This document shows positions 11,459-23,528 of a stretch of DNA of 64,000 bases, in pieces (within the stretch, counting starts at the first letter, position 1; every line of letters begins with the position of its first letter). The position numbers and the translations under genes were made by a program. Source of the stretch: Hydrangea macrophylla. Lineage: Eukaryota; Streptophyta; Magnoliopsida; Cornales; Hydrangeaceae. The stretch lies in contig CM066992.1 of the NCBI GenBank assembly GCA_033977485.1, positions 98,964,140 through 99,028,139 of the forward strand. The letters are read 5' to 3'. A model generated the notes under the pieces. The model was not told where the DNA came from. It did no database searches and worked only from the letters and a program-made list of their open reading frames with translations.

Positions 11459-11727
11459 CTCCCTTCATCTCATATTAAGAGTTTTTTTTGAGAATTTTAA
11501 TTTATGGATAACCTTGATTTTGGTAAGAATTTTAATTTTTTAATATTATTCTTTTTGAAATTCAAAATTATAATGACACATCAAAAAAAAGAGAGAGGGG
11601 AGAGTTGGATATAATAGAGGATAAATTTGGAAAGTGTGTATTAAAGTACTTTGACTTTTCAAAGAGGACTATTAAAATAGGACATCAAAAAATGGCATCA
11701 AGTACTCTTAATATGGGACAGAGGGAG
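11459..11727. mobile_element. Stowaway MITE (Tc1/mariner type)
   Basis: Ends are CTCCCTTCATCTCATATTAA and, in reverse complement, CTCCCTCTGTCCCATATTAA, the well-known Stowaway terminus. It is flanked by TA on both sides (11457-11458 and 11728-11729). Length is 269 bp with an AT-rich core, as usual for the family. Confidence 0.92.
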
Positions 11728-11822
11728 TAGTACGGATTAATTTTTTATGTTTGATATATTTTTGGAAAAAATAAAATTATATGGTCCTATCAATAAAATT
11801 ACTGGAATAAGACACATGTTAC

Positions 11823-12894
11823 TAGGGGTGCAACTTGGAACGAAAATTTTGATTCCGATCGAGTGGACTCAAGTGGTAGCTAGGTAAGGGCAAGATTAAG
11901 GGGAAATGTGTGGTTTCCAAGGAGGGGCAAGGTGTTGCTAAATCTTCTGTTCTCTACAAGCCTTCTTCCTCTAATGCTCAGCAAATTAAGATTAGTAACT
12001 CTTTCAACGAGTTAGTACCTTATGTTTATGAGATTGCTAGCCATTCCGAGGACTCTCGTGGGTCAGGCTTTAGCGTAGAAGATAGAAGGTTTCAATCCCA
12101 AGCTAGAAAGTATACTGATGAAAATTTGGAAGTGAATGATGATGAGATTGATGAAGACGTTGCAGATGTTTTTGATGATTTTTCCCCTATTCCCGAGTAG
12201 TCTATGTCCTCCAGGCAAAAGAAGAAGGAAGCGAAGATGCAATTTAGTGGTAGTCGCCCTAAGGGCCCGCCATAGATTTTGATAGGATCTTTTGCTTTCC
12301 TTTTATTTCTTCTTCGTTTTGTCTTTGTCCTCTCTTTGGTAGGGATGGGTGTCTCTCTGTTTTCTAATTCATATAGACTCTCATCCCATACTTGGCCTTG
12401 GCCTCTTGTTGCTCCTTTTGAGCTTACTGTTTTATCATGAGCCTCTTGTACTTTGTACAACTTTTTGGATTTACTCTTTTTTTTGAAGAAAAAAATTGCA
12501 TTCCGAATTCCAAAAAAATCCGGATTAGTATCGGAATTGTTTTGAGAATTCAGAAATTTCTAAAAATATGCCGAAAAATTTCAGAACAATATTTTCCAAA
12601 TTTTTTTTTTCGAATTATTCCGAAAAACTTCCGAATTTGCCTTACATTTGTCCCACATCGGTAAGCAAGGAAGTAAGATGAGGAAGATAAATCAATTCCA
12701 ATCTACCACCACATTAGTCCCAAGCTAGTAATGTAACTTGTATTGAAAATTCCGAAAATTTTGAAAAAAATTCTAAAATTTTCCGAAATATTCTGAATTC
12801 CGATAATTCCGAAAATTCAAAATCGGAACACATTTTGGAATTCTAACATTTTCAGGATTTTTTTTCCGATTCGTTCTATCCGACTTGCACCCTA
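11823..12894. mobile_element. Non-autonomous hAT element with foreign internal sequence
   Basis: Termini are TAGGGGTGCAACTTGG and, in reverse complement, TAGGGTGCAAGTCGG. The flanking 8-bp sequences CATGTTAC (11815-11822) and CATGTTTC (12895-12902) match at seven of eight positions, the hAT signature length. Near the right end the motif TTCCGAA and its complement recur many times (12500-12850), like the subterminal transposase-binding repeats of hAT elements. The middle (about 11880-12470) has a different texture: an ORF at 11910-12200 (96 residues, acidic C-terminus rich in D/E) then T-rich sequence. No hAT transposase is present, so the middle looks captured from elsewhere; a LINE-like source is possible but unproven. 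Confidence 0.85.
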
Positions 12895-12902
12895 CATGTT
12901 TC

Positions 12903-13885
12903 TCACTGGAAGTCTGGGTGAGCAAAAGTACTCTCAATTTGAATGGTGTTTATAGCACATTCTACAAGTGGTACACTCCAACCACATGGAAAAGTGGAGT
13001 TATGGTATTTTTATGTACTGCAACCATTGATATACTCTCGTAGTTTGGCAATCCGATTACTACAGTTTTTTCCTCTCAAATTGTTATCACTCCTTGTTTC
13101 TCTTTTCACTAGTGGCAGAGGCACACGCGTTGCGTGTACAATACATTATATTTATTATACACTTCTTCTTTATTATACACCTCTTCTTCTTTTTTTCTAT
13201 TACAATGGCGAGGAGGGATTTGAACTTATACGCTGTCTAAGGCGTGGAGAAATTGGTGCTTTGGATATGACATTAATCCTACTACTTCTCTAAGTTATCA
13301 AATAAATAACACTTTGGTAGTCATGTGGAGAATAACTTGGCACTAGAGGGGAAAAATAATGCATAAACTTGCAATTTACTCATTAAAGAAAGAAAGAAAG
13401 AAAGAATATATGTATAGCTAGTTTTTAACACACGTTACACCTATCATTCATTAAGAAAAACAATTTTGGAAAATACATATTATTAGATAATAGATTTTTA
13501 CCGAATTTTTTTTGACAATACATCCTTGAACTACATCACTATATATTCACAAACATTAAAGCACATGACGCATCGCGCTCACGATTGAAGTAGCCACATT
13601 CAAATGTTTTCGAACAACACCATTCAAAATCTTGCCATGCAAACATATATGCACACGCATAATGATATGACTTAAAATTACCCCTAAAAACTGGTTCTAT
13701 ATAATTGTGAAACAAGTTAATTAAATGTGAGTTTGGGGCTGAACTTAATTAATCCTATATAACATTCTCAAACACCCTTAAAAAGATGGTATTTGTTAGG
13801 TTGGTTTGGTTTAGCTAGTTTGTCTCTCTAACTTATGTAATTTTTCCAATGTTTGCATATATTTTGGGATTATCTCTTCTTACTA
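12903..13885. other. Intergenic with a Helitron-like 3' end at about 13109
   Basis: No gene is recognised. At 13108-13140 the sequence ACTAG-TGGCAGAGGCACACGCGTTGCGTGT reads on the minus strand as a GC hairpin (ACGCAACGCGTGT) followed by a CTAGT end, the form of a Helitron 3' terminus. The same motif recurs at 40857-40890. Its partner end was not identified, so it is probably a fragment. Short AAAG repeats lie at 13386-13406. Confidence 0.5.
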
Positions 13886-14929
13886 CTAGGAAGTCGGCTC
13901 ATGCAATGCACGGGCGTTGGATTTCATAGAAAAAAATGCAACGTATATTTTTTTTTAACGTGGACAAGAAAGAGAAATAAGTTTTATTAATTCTGAAAAT
14001 GGTGTTAGAAAAATATGATTTAGTAACTATATTAATTGATGTTAACCTACAATTTAAGGCTCTTTTCTTTATCGTATAGATAGCATATATATATATATAT
14101 ACATACATCTATACAAAAAGGGTAATATAAAAAAGGCAAAAGGGTAATTTGGTAACTCGATTTAACAAAAGAGTAATTTGCAAAAAATTAAGGGTAATTT
14201 GATTATTTAATTTATAATTGTACAAACTTTAAACTTTTAGGCTCTTTTCTTTAAAGTACATATAAACTATATATATATATATATAAATACACACACACAC
14301 ACACTCGTATATATTATATACAAAAGGGTAATTTGGTAATTCGATTTAACAAATTTGTAATTTGTAAAAGTTATAAGGGTAATTAGATTATTCAATATAT
14401 ATCTCATAATATAATAAAAGAGTTTTTGGTAATTTAATTTAACAAACGGAAATTTATAATTGTAAACACTTTAAACTTTAAGCTCTTTTCTTTAAGGTAT
14501 AGAAACAAAAGGGTAATTTGCATAAGGCATAAGAGCAATTTGGCTATTCAATTTATAATTGTACACATTTTTATTCAATTATGGTATATAATAGATTCAA
14601 TATATATAATAATAAAAATAATAATTTTTTTAAGGCATGTGTATGTGTAATAAAATAAATGTCTAAGCATGTATGTAAATTAAACTTATAGGCACACATC
14701 ATTTTTTCAAGAAAAAAAAAAAAACCAAAATCATTTGTGAATAAATGACCAAAAAAGAGTATGGAGATGTACGGAATTGTATAGGATTTCAAAGGGAAAA
14801 TGGTAAATATGAACAATTCAAAAAATAACAAATAAGGATAAAATTTAAATTGAAAATCACATTTTGCAATAGGGACAAAATTAAAATTAGAAATCACATT
14901 TAGCCTCTTTTATATAGGGTATATATAGA
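13886..14929 (-). mobile_element. Probable non-autonomous Helitron (1044 bp)
   Basis: Read on the minus strand it starts TCTATATATACCCTATATAA with AAAGAGGCT (near 14929-14902), a common plant Helitron 5' start. It ends with a CCCGTGCATTGCAT hairpin-like motif and CTAG (13889-13886). The flanking bases are A at 13885 and T at 14930, as expected for insertion between A and T with no target duplication. It contains no Rep/helicase gene. The interior has three imperfect direct repeats around AGGCTCTTTTCTTTA (see 14050-14560). Confidence 0.65.
14050..14560. repeat. Imperfect direct repeats, about 175-245 bp, and (TA)/(CA) runs
   Basis: The block TTTAAGGCTCTTTTCTTTA occurs near 14053, 14233 and 14477, each followed by AAAGGGTAATTTG-type sequence and GATTTAACAAA. 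TA runs lie at 14085-14100 and 14268-14284 and a CA run at 14291-14304. The repeated block resembles the AAAGAGCC Helitron 5' end, so these may be stacked Helitron ends. Confidence 0.6.
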
Positions 14930-16714
14930 TATAGATATAAATTTATATAGGGTATATAAAACAAATGTTAGTGCATTGTTTGGGAAAACCAAAAAAAAAA
15001 AAAGAAAAACAAAACCAAATAAGGCATAGCCCAATTTGAATTGTGTTCTGCCTTGTTTGTGTTAGTGGTTTGTTGAAAAAACCCAAAAAAATAAAATAAA
15101 AACAAAACTAAACAAAACACCAAATAAAACAAAACAAAACTAAACAAGCTAGTGACTTGTTTGGGAAGAACGAAAAAACATGCAAACCACAAAACCAAAA
15201 AAACGGTTGTTCCAAACAATGTACAACCTACAATTGTTGACTTTTGGGTTTGTTGAACCAAATTGTAAATATTTGTAATTATTGCTTGAAAAGTTGATTG
15301 AATCATTATTAGTGGATTAAATATTTTTGAAAGTTGAATGAAATTATAAACATTTGTAATTATTGTTTGAAAAGTTGATTGAATCATCATTTCTAGAATA
15401 ATTTAATTTTAAAAGTTGATCTAATAGTAATAAGGGTTGTTTTGTGGATGAAATGACCAACCTACCCTCACAAAATGACAAAAATATTAAAATAATCATT
15501 AAAGGGAAATGGAACAAGAAAGAAAAGTAAGGGTAAAAATGTGATTTCAAACAAATCAAAAAATAGCAAATTAGGACAAAATTGAAATTGCCCCCAACCC
15601 GATATATTTATTTTTTGGGGTAGAAATAGTGTAATTCCGTGGTTTTTTTTTTCTTTGTACAGACGAATCTATCTCATAATTTTTTCATAGAAATTTTTTA
15701 TTATGAGCTTAATTTTTTATTTATGTTTATCAATTTCACTTTGATATTTGTGTGGCAGTGCGTGTCTTTAAGTGCATCAGATTGTTTAAAAGATTATAAG
15801 ATATTAGCACGGTAGTTTAACAGATTATTATAAGCTTTAAGTATAATGGATTGTTTAAAAGATTATAAGTTATTTATGGGATAAATTAGTTTGTACAAAA
15901 AATAACATAAAACTATACTATTTTTACCCAAAAAAAATTCCAGTGGGGGCACTGTCCCAAAACCCCCGTATAAGCTTCTAGTCTCATTGAACTACACTCA
16001 TGGGTCTATATGGATACACAGTGTCATTTTGAGCTGGAAATAATATGATATTCCCATTATGCCCTTGCTTATTTTGTAATTGGGGGATTTTGCACAATTT
16101 TCAAACTATAGGGTGTAAATTGCCAAAATTAAAACCATAGGGACCAAATTGTCTCAACTCTTAAACTACAAGGGTGTAATTTACAATTTCCCCTAATAGT
16201 ATCAAAGAAGAAGTAAAATTACATTGAAGGAGAAACAAATTAGAAAAATACTAAATAAGAACAATCAATTTGAATTTACTATTCACGAGCCTTTAGGCTC
16301 TTTTATATAATGGTGTAGAAAAATCGTGTTCCTCTACTAATACTAATATTGTATAGAGTACATATTTTCAGGGGGAACAAATCGTGTGGTCAAATTTAAT
16401 TGGTATCTGCTTTAATTTACAGGCGGAGGAGTGTTTAATTGCAGGACTAACATTTTCCTTTCCTAACATAATCATAATAAATTCAACATGTTGCTATATA
16501 CTATGTTCTAACTGCCACCGTCGATTGTCGATCATTTGCAACCACATTGATGAATTTAACTCTTCAATCGTCAAATAAACAATAAATTGAATTGACTAGT
16601 TAATATGGATTATAGAGAGCAGTATTGAAATTCACTGTTTAGAAAAATATTGTAGTTAAATTAAAAAAGTAAATTGTTTTACACCCAAAATTTTGGATGG
16701 TACATCTTTCTCTC

Positions 16715-16761
<47 letters not shown>

Positions 16762-18039
16762 AAGAGGGATTAGCCAATAGTATAACAAGTGCTGGTGGTA
16801 AAGAAATCGGCCCACTGAGCAGACAAATTATAACTGATTGGGCTTTATGAGAAAGGGCTGCTTTAAACTCCCAATGAGTTAGATCTCTGGGCTCCATTTA
16901 CTCAAATAATATAGATTATCCATTTTAAAAGAGAAGCTCAAGTGGTAGAACCTGCCTTTCCAAACATATTATTTATTTTCTTTTTGAAAGTATATATCAG
17001 AATACAGTTTTTTTTTTCCACTCCTTGAGTCCAATCCTCATCACCACTTATTATAGCAACTACTTAAGGGGCAGGATTTGCTGAATGTGGTTGGGAGTGT
17101 GCTTGAGGGAGTGGGTATATCGTTACTCCATCTTGAGTTGATTTAATTGATAATTTTTTTTTTTTTTTTATAGATCTTAATTAATCCAAACTTTCCATGC
17201 ACTTAAAAAGGGTTCGAAGAAGATATAATTACGACAGTTAAACAGACACAAAGCTACCTTGATTATTTTTAAAAGGTTAATGGATCTAGATTTTTATCTT
17301 ATATATTTTTTGCTTCTACTTTTTAGTTTTTAAATTTTAAGAAGTTTTTTTATAAGGTGGGGGTGGTGATTATCGATTCTTATGGTCAACATTACAATCA
17401 ATTAATATTGGGAGCTTTATATGTGGCACAATTAATGTGTTCTTAGTTTTAATATATTGTTTGTGTGCACACCATTGAACACGTTGGATCAAGAGATTAT
17501 TGAGTTGGATTATAGTAATTATTCCACTAATAATAGGTTCTTTTATTCTTATATCGATCCTTTCCTGGATAATTAGAGTGATAGAGTATCCGACTTTTTC
17601 TTTATATCAAAGAAGTTGATTCCAAGAGTAATGCCAAGCTTTTCAAATTTGAATCTCAAATTTGGTATTAAATGGATTAGCAGTTGTACCATATGCATTG
17701 ATAGTTTGATACGTGATATCATTAACCACTGCCACAACACATAGTACAACTGAAAATGAATTTGAGAATTAAATTTGGAATTCAAATTTGTGAAGCACAT
17801 TTTTCCATTAATTATAGTGTAGGATTTTTATTTTTTTATTTTGAAAGATAGTGTGGGATTCAATGTATATATATATACACACACATATTTGTATGTATGA
17901 ATAATTTAAACCAAGGGATTGTGGAGTCGGATAGCATAATATTCAATTTTAAATGAACAAAAAAGTTCTTACCACGTTATGAAGATGAGGACAATTATGG
18001 AACTCTATATTGAGAACATTAAAATAATTTAATTATGTA
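14930..18039. other. Intergenic, low-complexity; no gene seen
   Basis: The region is AT-rich with A-rich and T-rich stretches. A short direct repeat (CATTTGTAATTATTG...AAAAGTTGATTGAATCAT) occurs at about 15267 and 15353. A second possible Helitron 5' end reads on the minus strand TCTACACCATTATATAAAAG at 16319-16300, but the next base is not T, so it is unconfirmed. A GA microsatellite is at 16719-16757. ORFs here (15344-15559, 16384-16578, 17573-17800) show no domain or codon signal. Confidence 0.5.
16719..16757. repeat. (GA)n microsatellite
   Basis: About 19 GA units in an uninterrupted run. Confidence 0.95.
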
Positions 18040-18044
18040 CTTGT

Positions 18045-20116
18045 TGTCACATACATCTCGAAAAATATATTCATTTTTAAAAATATAACACTTGATTTAT
18101 GAGAATTATTAATGTTGATTAATAATTGTGAAAGTGGTTGACGTAGGTCAACGGTGGGTGTCAATCGAGGACACGAGGTTTTGACAATCAAAGAGGAATT
18201 GAGTGATTATATGACATTTATATGAATTAAATGTTATTTGACTTTACCTGACTTACATGAATAGTAATACTGATAGTTTTGATATTGTTTAAGATCATTT
18301 TGAATGATATGGTGTTAGCGTAAATGACACGTTGCATAATAGGTAGGTTAACTTGAAATTTTAAGGAAAAAGTTTTCGGAACATAATTACGGACCCAAAC
18401 AGAACTTAGGCGAAAACTTTTATGAATTAGAAATTTTCACTTGTGAGGAGATAACTTAGACGATTAAGACATTTTGGAGAATAATTGGAGGATTCGAGAA
18501 CTCGTGGGGAGTTAAACGCAATTTACGAAAATTGTACCTATATATAAAAAGTTGTGAGATATTTGTCAAAATATCTCAAAAACAAACCAAGGGCAAGAGA
18601 GGGAGACAGGTAGATTTCTTGGCCCGGACTTCACGACGCCAAACGACGAACTTCCGCCCATTAGTTTTCAACCAAAATTACAATTTTGAATTTCTCGAGG
18701 TAAGAGTTACGTTTTGATACTTGTTAGGTCATGTTTGGCAAACTTTTACGAAAATCCTAATTTTGCGTTTTATTGAGAAATGTATGAAAACTTGTAGGAT
18801 TCACCTGTACTCGAAGATTTGGCATAGAATTAGACTCTTAGTACTTATCTCGAAGTTATAGGATCGTAGTTTAAGGCATGGATTCTTAATTTATGTTATA
18901 TTGGAAATTTGAGATGCTTTGAATATCAAAAGTGCTATGTTGATCCGGGCAAAAAACATGTGTTAAATTAGGCTTGTTAATTTTACTCACGAATACATGA
19001 AAAACATGTCTATGTGGTTATATGAGCATGCTTGTGTTATATAGGTCAAAGGGGGTAAGCTTCTCGATTGAGAATTTAGGAGAGATGACTACTATGCATG
19101 ATTTGGGAGAAGGCCCAACCAGAGCACCAGATGCGTAGTAAGGAGAAGGCCTTCTACGACATTGGTTTCATTACCCCAGATGAATGTGTATCTCTCTCCC
19201 TAGAGACTATTTGACGTGATTTGATGATATTGAAGCATGAAATGCCATATATGTATTTGGTAGAATTATACACTCAGTATATAGCTGAGCAATGGAGATT
19301 TACTCCATTGCAAGTGAAAAGAAGAAAGGAAAGAAAAGTGAGAAGAGTGAGGCCGATGGGATGCCGGGATCGTCCTTGTTTATATTTTTTTGTTTTCCAT
19401 TCCATTGATGTAATATGAGGTTTTAAAAGTTAGAATCACGTTCTTAACTTGGAAACCACGAAATGGATTTGTAGTAATGTAATATGTAGTAAAAAAAACT
19501 TTTTTTGGTAAGGTTTGTAAGGAATCCGAACTCTTGAGTTCGTGTTTTTGGATGTTTATTTGTCAAACTCATGTTTTGAGTGAATGTTAATAGTACTTTT
19601 ATGAATTGAGCCAAACAAGCCTTAACTCATTTAGTTACCATTTTTATTTTCAAGGTTTAGCAAGACTTGTAGTCTTAATATAGTTCGAGAGGATTAAATT
19701 TAAGTGTGTATGTTCTGAAGTGTTACAATAAGTGAAGGTTGGAAGACTTCTAGGCAAAATTCTACTGCAAGAAGGAATTCTGCCAAGGGGCAGTTCGACC
19801 GGTTGAACTAACCTTTGCCCGCTTACTCTTATCATCTCTTTTCGAAAAAAATTTAAAGGTTTTAATTGGTTCTTAGGGTACCTTTAGGGTTCCTATTAAC
19901 TAATATATTCTTGTTTTGAGATATAATTAACTTTTCAATTTTACACGAATTTTACGAACTCGTAGTTCAATATTTTTCAAATGAACTTTGGTTTAATGAG
20001 TTTTTTCATGTTTCCATTTACGTTATTCCGCTGCTATGATTATTTAATTGAATTGGATGAAACTTGGTGGCTTGCCACATGTCCCATTTGCGCTTGTAGT
20101 GGGATGGGTTGTGACA
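18045..20116 (+). mobile_element. Complete solo LTR of the Tekay-like family (2072 bp)
   Basis: It begins TGTCACATACATC and ends GGGTTGTGACA, and is flanked by CTTGT at 18040-18044 and 20117-20121. It is the reverse-orientation relative of the LTR at 831-2894: shared blocks include GTTATTTGACTT, AGGTAGGTTA, CGTAATTACGG-type sequence, a CTCGTGGGGAGTTAAACG block, TTGAGATGCTTTG and the GCAATGGAGATTTACTCC block near 19290. With a single LTR and a perfect duplication, it arose by recombination between the two LTRs of a former full element. Sequence differences from the copy at 831 are many, so it is an older or different subfamily. ORFs inside are not genes. Confidence 0.92.
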
Positions 20117-20121
20117 CTTGT

Positions 20122-20486
20122 AAACTTATATAGCGTAATAATTTACGCTTGACTTTAAATGCTTTGGAAGTCTACTTTAGTGTTATAGTGTGTTCGATAA
20201 CTCAATTAAGTGCTGAATTTTTTTTTTGTTTTTTTTGTTTTTCAAACCTTTTATATTTTATATTTTATTTTTTTAATGCACTACTTCACTGAAAAAATTA
20301 GCCAAAAACCTATGAACTCTTAAATAAAAAAGTTCTACTGAAAAAAAATCATTGAATAAGACCCAACTCATGAAACAAATCTTATGAGCTTTGGATCCCT
20401 ATTATGACCTTTTAGGCCTCTACAACTTCTAAAACATAAGGGTCACACTTTTAACATAGAAGAATATTCTTCAATGTGACCAACAC
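20122..20486. other. Intergenic; relic of a Tourist-like end
   Basis: Around 20183-20225 the sequence GTGTGTTCGATAACTCAATT then AAGTGCTGAA resembles the terminus of the MITE at 20490 but has no partner nearby. The rest is AT-rich with no gene. Confidence 0.5.
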
Positions 20487-20489
20487 TAA

Positions 20490-20771
20490 AGGTGCGTTTG
20501 ATAAAATTGAAAATTAAGTACTGAAAATTAAGTGCTGAATTTAAGTATTGAAAATTTTAAGTGATTTGTATTTGCAATACTGAAAACAGTGTTTCAAGAA
20601 CTGAAATAGACTGCATTCATTGATTATTTTCAGTAGAAAATTTTCACTTAACGTTTTCAGTATATATTTTGGCTGCTTTTTCAATTAAATAGTACATTAT
20701 CAAACGCACTGAAAAAATTTAAGCGTTGAAAATTTTATTTTTACCACTTAATTGGGTTATCAAACACACCC
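20490..20771. mobile_element. Tourist-like MITE (PIF/Harbinger type)
   Basis: The termini AGGTGCGTTTGATAA and, in reverse complement, GGGTGTGTTTGATAA are flanked by TAA at 20487-20489 and 20772-20774. The 3-bp TAA duplication and GTGTTTGATAA-type ends are the family pattern. Length 282 bp, with repeated AAGTACTGAAAATTAAGTGC motifs inside. No coding capacity. Confidence 0.88.
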
Positions 20772-20774
20772 TAA

Positions 20775-21659
20775 CTGCTGCCTTTAATTTTATTTCCCGA
20801 AAAAAAAAACACTAACTCCTATTGGTTCTGGAATATAGAAAAGGAAAAGAAAAAAGAAATGAAATAAAAAAATCAAATTATATAAATAATATACATAGCA
20901 ATTAAATTTGAATTTTTGTGGTAATTAGGTCTTCATTTGTTGTTCTAAGGTTTGACTAATTTGTGAAGTAATCATAGATACAACTTACTAATAGGCCAAT
21001 TGGGCTAATAAGTCAAAATGTACATTAATTTGATCCACCAACAAAAGAAGTACACTAGTGCAATGTTTTATCAATTTACATACTATATATATCTCTCCTA
21101 CGGCTATTAAAATGGCCAGCCTCAGTTCGATATTGACCAAGCTTGGGCTTTGATCCACGGACTCATGTCTCTTTTCGGGCAAGTCTTAAGAGTTCACAAT
21201 CCAGGCCCGGTCCTAGGCTCTAAGGTAGAGCCTAAGCGATCATTTTAAATTTATCCTAAAATGGTATAAATACTATTATACATGTAACCATTTTTTTATA
21301 AAATGGAAATAACTTTCAATATAGCAATTTGTAATTTTTTTTATATAAATTTTTAATACTTGAAAATGTTCAATATTTTTATTATTGGGAAGCTTCTAGT
21401 CGGGCTTTTATGCGAGCCTCGGGCCGGGCTTGGGCTTCAAGAGATAGGCCCAAGCCCTACCCGGGATGTTAGGACATAGGGCCGAGCTGACCCTACATCA
21501 GGCTAGGGCCGGACTTAAAGTCCATTTTTCATACTGGACTTCGGACCGCCCGTCAAGCCGGGCTTTTTTTTTTAAACACCCCTACTCTCGATCCTTTGCA
21601 GTCGCTTTAAGGTTATTTTTGGTAAGTTGTCCAACTCAACAAAAATAGCAAAAGCATCG
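20775..21659. other. Intergenic with a hAT-like fragment at about 21385-21592
   Basis: From about 21385 the sequence becomes GC-rich with repeated GGGCTTGGGC/CGGGCCGGGC words and ends AAACACCCCTA at 21592. That is the usual right end of small plant hAT elements rich in GGGCC subterminal words. A matching left end TAGGGGTGTTT is not visible, so it is truncated. The ORF at 21466-21648 lies within this repeat and is not a gene. Confidence 0.55.
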
Positions 21660-21664
21660 AGTTC
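21660..21664. repeat. Target-site duplication AGTTC (left)
   Basis: Matches 24979-24983 exactly, directly outside both LTRs. Confidence 0.93.
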
Positions 21665-22473
21665 TGTTTGAACTCTCAAAAACATACAAGAACAAGCCCT
21701 TGAAACACACACTCGTGTTTGAAGTGTTCGATTGCCTCAATTAAGAGGACTTAGAAGCGACCAATTTGTAAAGAAAATAAAAGGAGATGAGAAAGAAAGA
21801 GTTCGAGGTCGAATACTCAATCGATTGTGGACCTTCGAAGGTCTTCAATATGGAATAAATGAAAGTAGTGTCCAACGGTGAAATAAGAAAAAGAAGATGG
21901 TAGAGTTCGAAGATGCCTTCGAAGTGGAGATTAAACTATGGAAGAAAGTAAATGAAATTGTAAGCTAAGAGACTAATTAACTAGATTTTAATCTAGTGCT
22001 AGAAACTAAACTACATATAATGTGAAGTGGCCATGGTGGCCTAATGAAAGTAAATGATATATTGAAGAAATACTACATAATGTATTGATGTAATTGTTTG
22101 GTCAAGGACCTTTACAAAGGAGTACAATACAAGTATTTATAAGAAAAGTCTACAACTACTTTGAATTTGAATTACATTTCCCTCTAACTACAATAACTAA
22201 TGATTCAAATTCCTACAACTACCAATTAGTGGGAGATGCTCCTACAATGACAAGTGTCTTCAAGCAACTTCCATCTTCATCATCACCGTTGATCTTCAAG
22301 TAACCAATATTGATCTCCCCTTGTAATGCCAAGTGTCCTTTAATCAACTTCCAAATAACCACCAACCAATTTGAATTGGTTTTCCTTGTGCAATAATAAA
22401 TATACTATATAATAATATAATATGATAAGACTTCATATACTAATACATATAAAAATAATTTGTGGTCCAAACA
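21665..22473 (-). repeat. Left (3') LTR, 809 bp
   Basis: Direct repeat of 24169-24978 with TGTTTGAAC...TCCAAACA ends. Differences include GATTGTGG/GATTGCGG near 21825/24329 and GTTGATCTT/ATTGATCTT near 22287/24792. Confidence 0.93.
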
Positions 22474-22559
22474 TACCCCCTGCGGCTCTTTAAGAACGAA
22501 GTTCTTAGAGAGTCGAAATAACATTGATCGATCCAATTAGTAGGTTCGAAATGGACCAA

Positions 22560-23240
22560 ATTAACAATCTAAAGCAGTTTTTTGAATTAGCTTCGAAGCC
22601 AAGATAATAACATTGAACACAAAATAAACTGATTTGATGCCAATAAAAGTTTCGAATACACAAAATATTGCTTTAAATTGGCTTTCGAATCAAATAAAAT
22701 TGCCTTGAAGGCTTTGAAGCCAATATAATTATTTTGAAGACAAAGCAATGGCTTAAACTTGCCTCAAAGCCAATAACATTGCTTAAACATGCCTTTGAAG
22801 ACAATGTAATTGCTTCGAATCACCAAAATGATGGCTTAAATTGATTCGAAAACAATATAATTGCTTCGAACACAAAACAATGGTTTCAAAGTTGCTTCAA
22901 AGTCAATGAAAAGGATTTGAACATAAAATGATGGCTTAAAACCGAATTCGAAGTAAACACAATAGCTTCGAGCGCCAAAACAATGACTTTAAACTTAATT
23001 CGAAGCCAACAAAAAGGATTAAAACATCAAATAACTTGCTTCGAGGCCAAAATAATAATTTCAAACTCAAAATAAACTATTTTTAAATTTGAAACCAATA
23101 AAGTAATTTTGAACACCAAATACCCAAATAATGACTTAAACTTTGCCTCGAAGCCAATCTAATTACTTCGAACATAAAATAAATGACTTTAATCTGGCTT
23201 CGAAACCAATATAAATGTATTAAATCATAAAATACATTGT
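22560..23240. repeat. Irregular repeats of a TTCGAAGCCAAT motif
   Basis: About fifteen diverged copies of a GCTTCGAAGCCAATA-like word, alternating with CTTCGAACAC-AAAATAATGGC-like words, fill this internal region. Repeats are spaced roughly 40-65 bp apart. The word holds the palindrome CTTCGAAG. The same TTCGAAG word appears in the LTRs (for example 21837 and 21927). This looks like old tandem amplification rather than coding sequence. Confidence 0.7.
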
Positions 23241-23528
23241 TTCAAAAAAGTTACAACCATCGAATTTCTAATATCTAACTTCAATGGAAATTAATCCAAA
23301 TGTTTGGATGGCCTTTGGAGAAACTTCAACCATGATACTCGAGTCTCACCAAAAGTGACTCGAAGTTGAATGCATTCATGGAAATAAGGCATTAAGCCTT
23401 GACATTCAATAATGGCCCACTATGATAATGATATAACTTGGAAATACAATTGATTGTCATCCTTTTTTGCATCAGCCAAATTGTTCGATTTAACACAGTG
23501 GCCATATGATTGCTTAAAATTTCAGTCA

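Noticed and set aside
12092..12460. 122-codon minus strand ORF
   Set aside because: It is antisense to the captured ORF in the hAT element; the Lys/Arg-rich part comes from T-rich low-complexity DNA.
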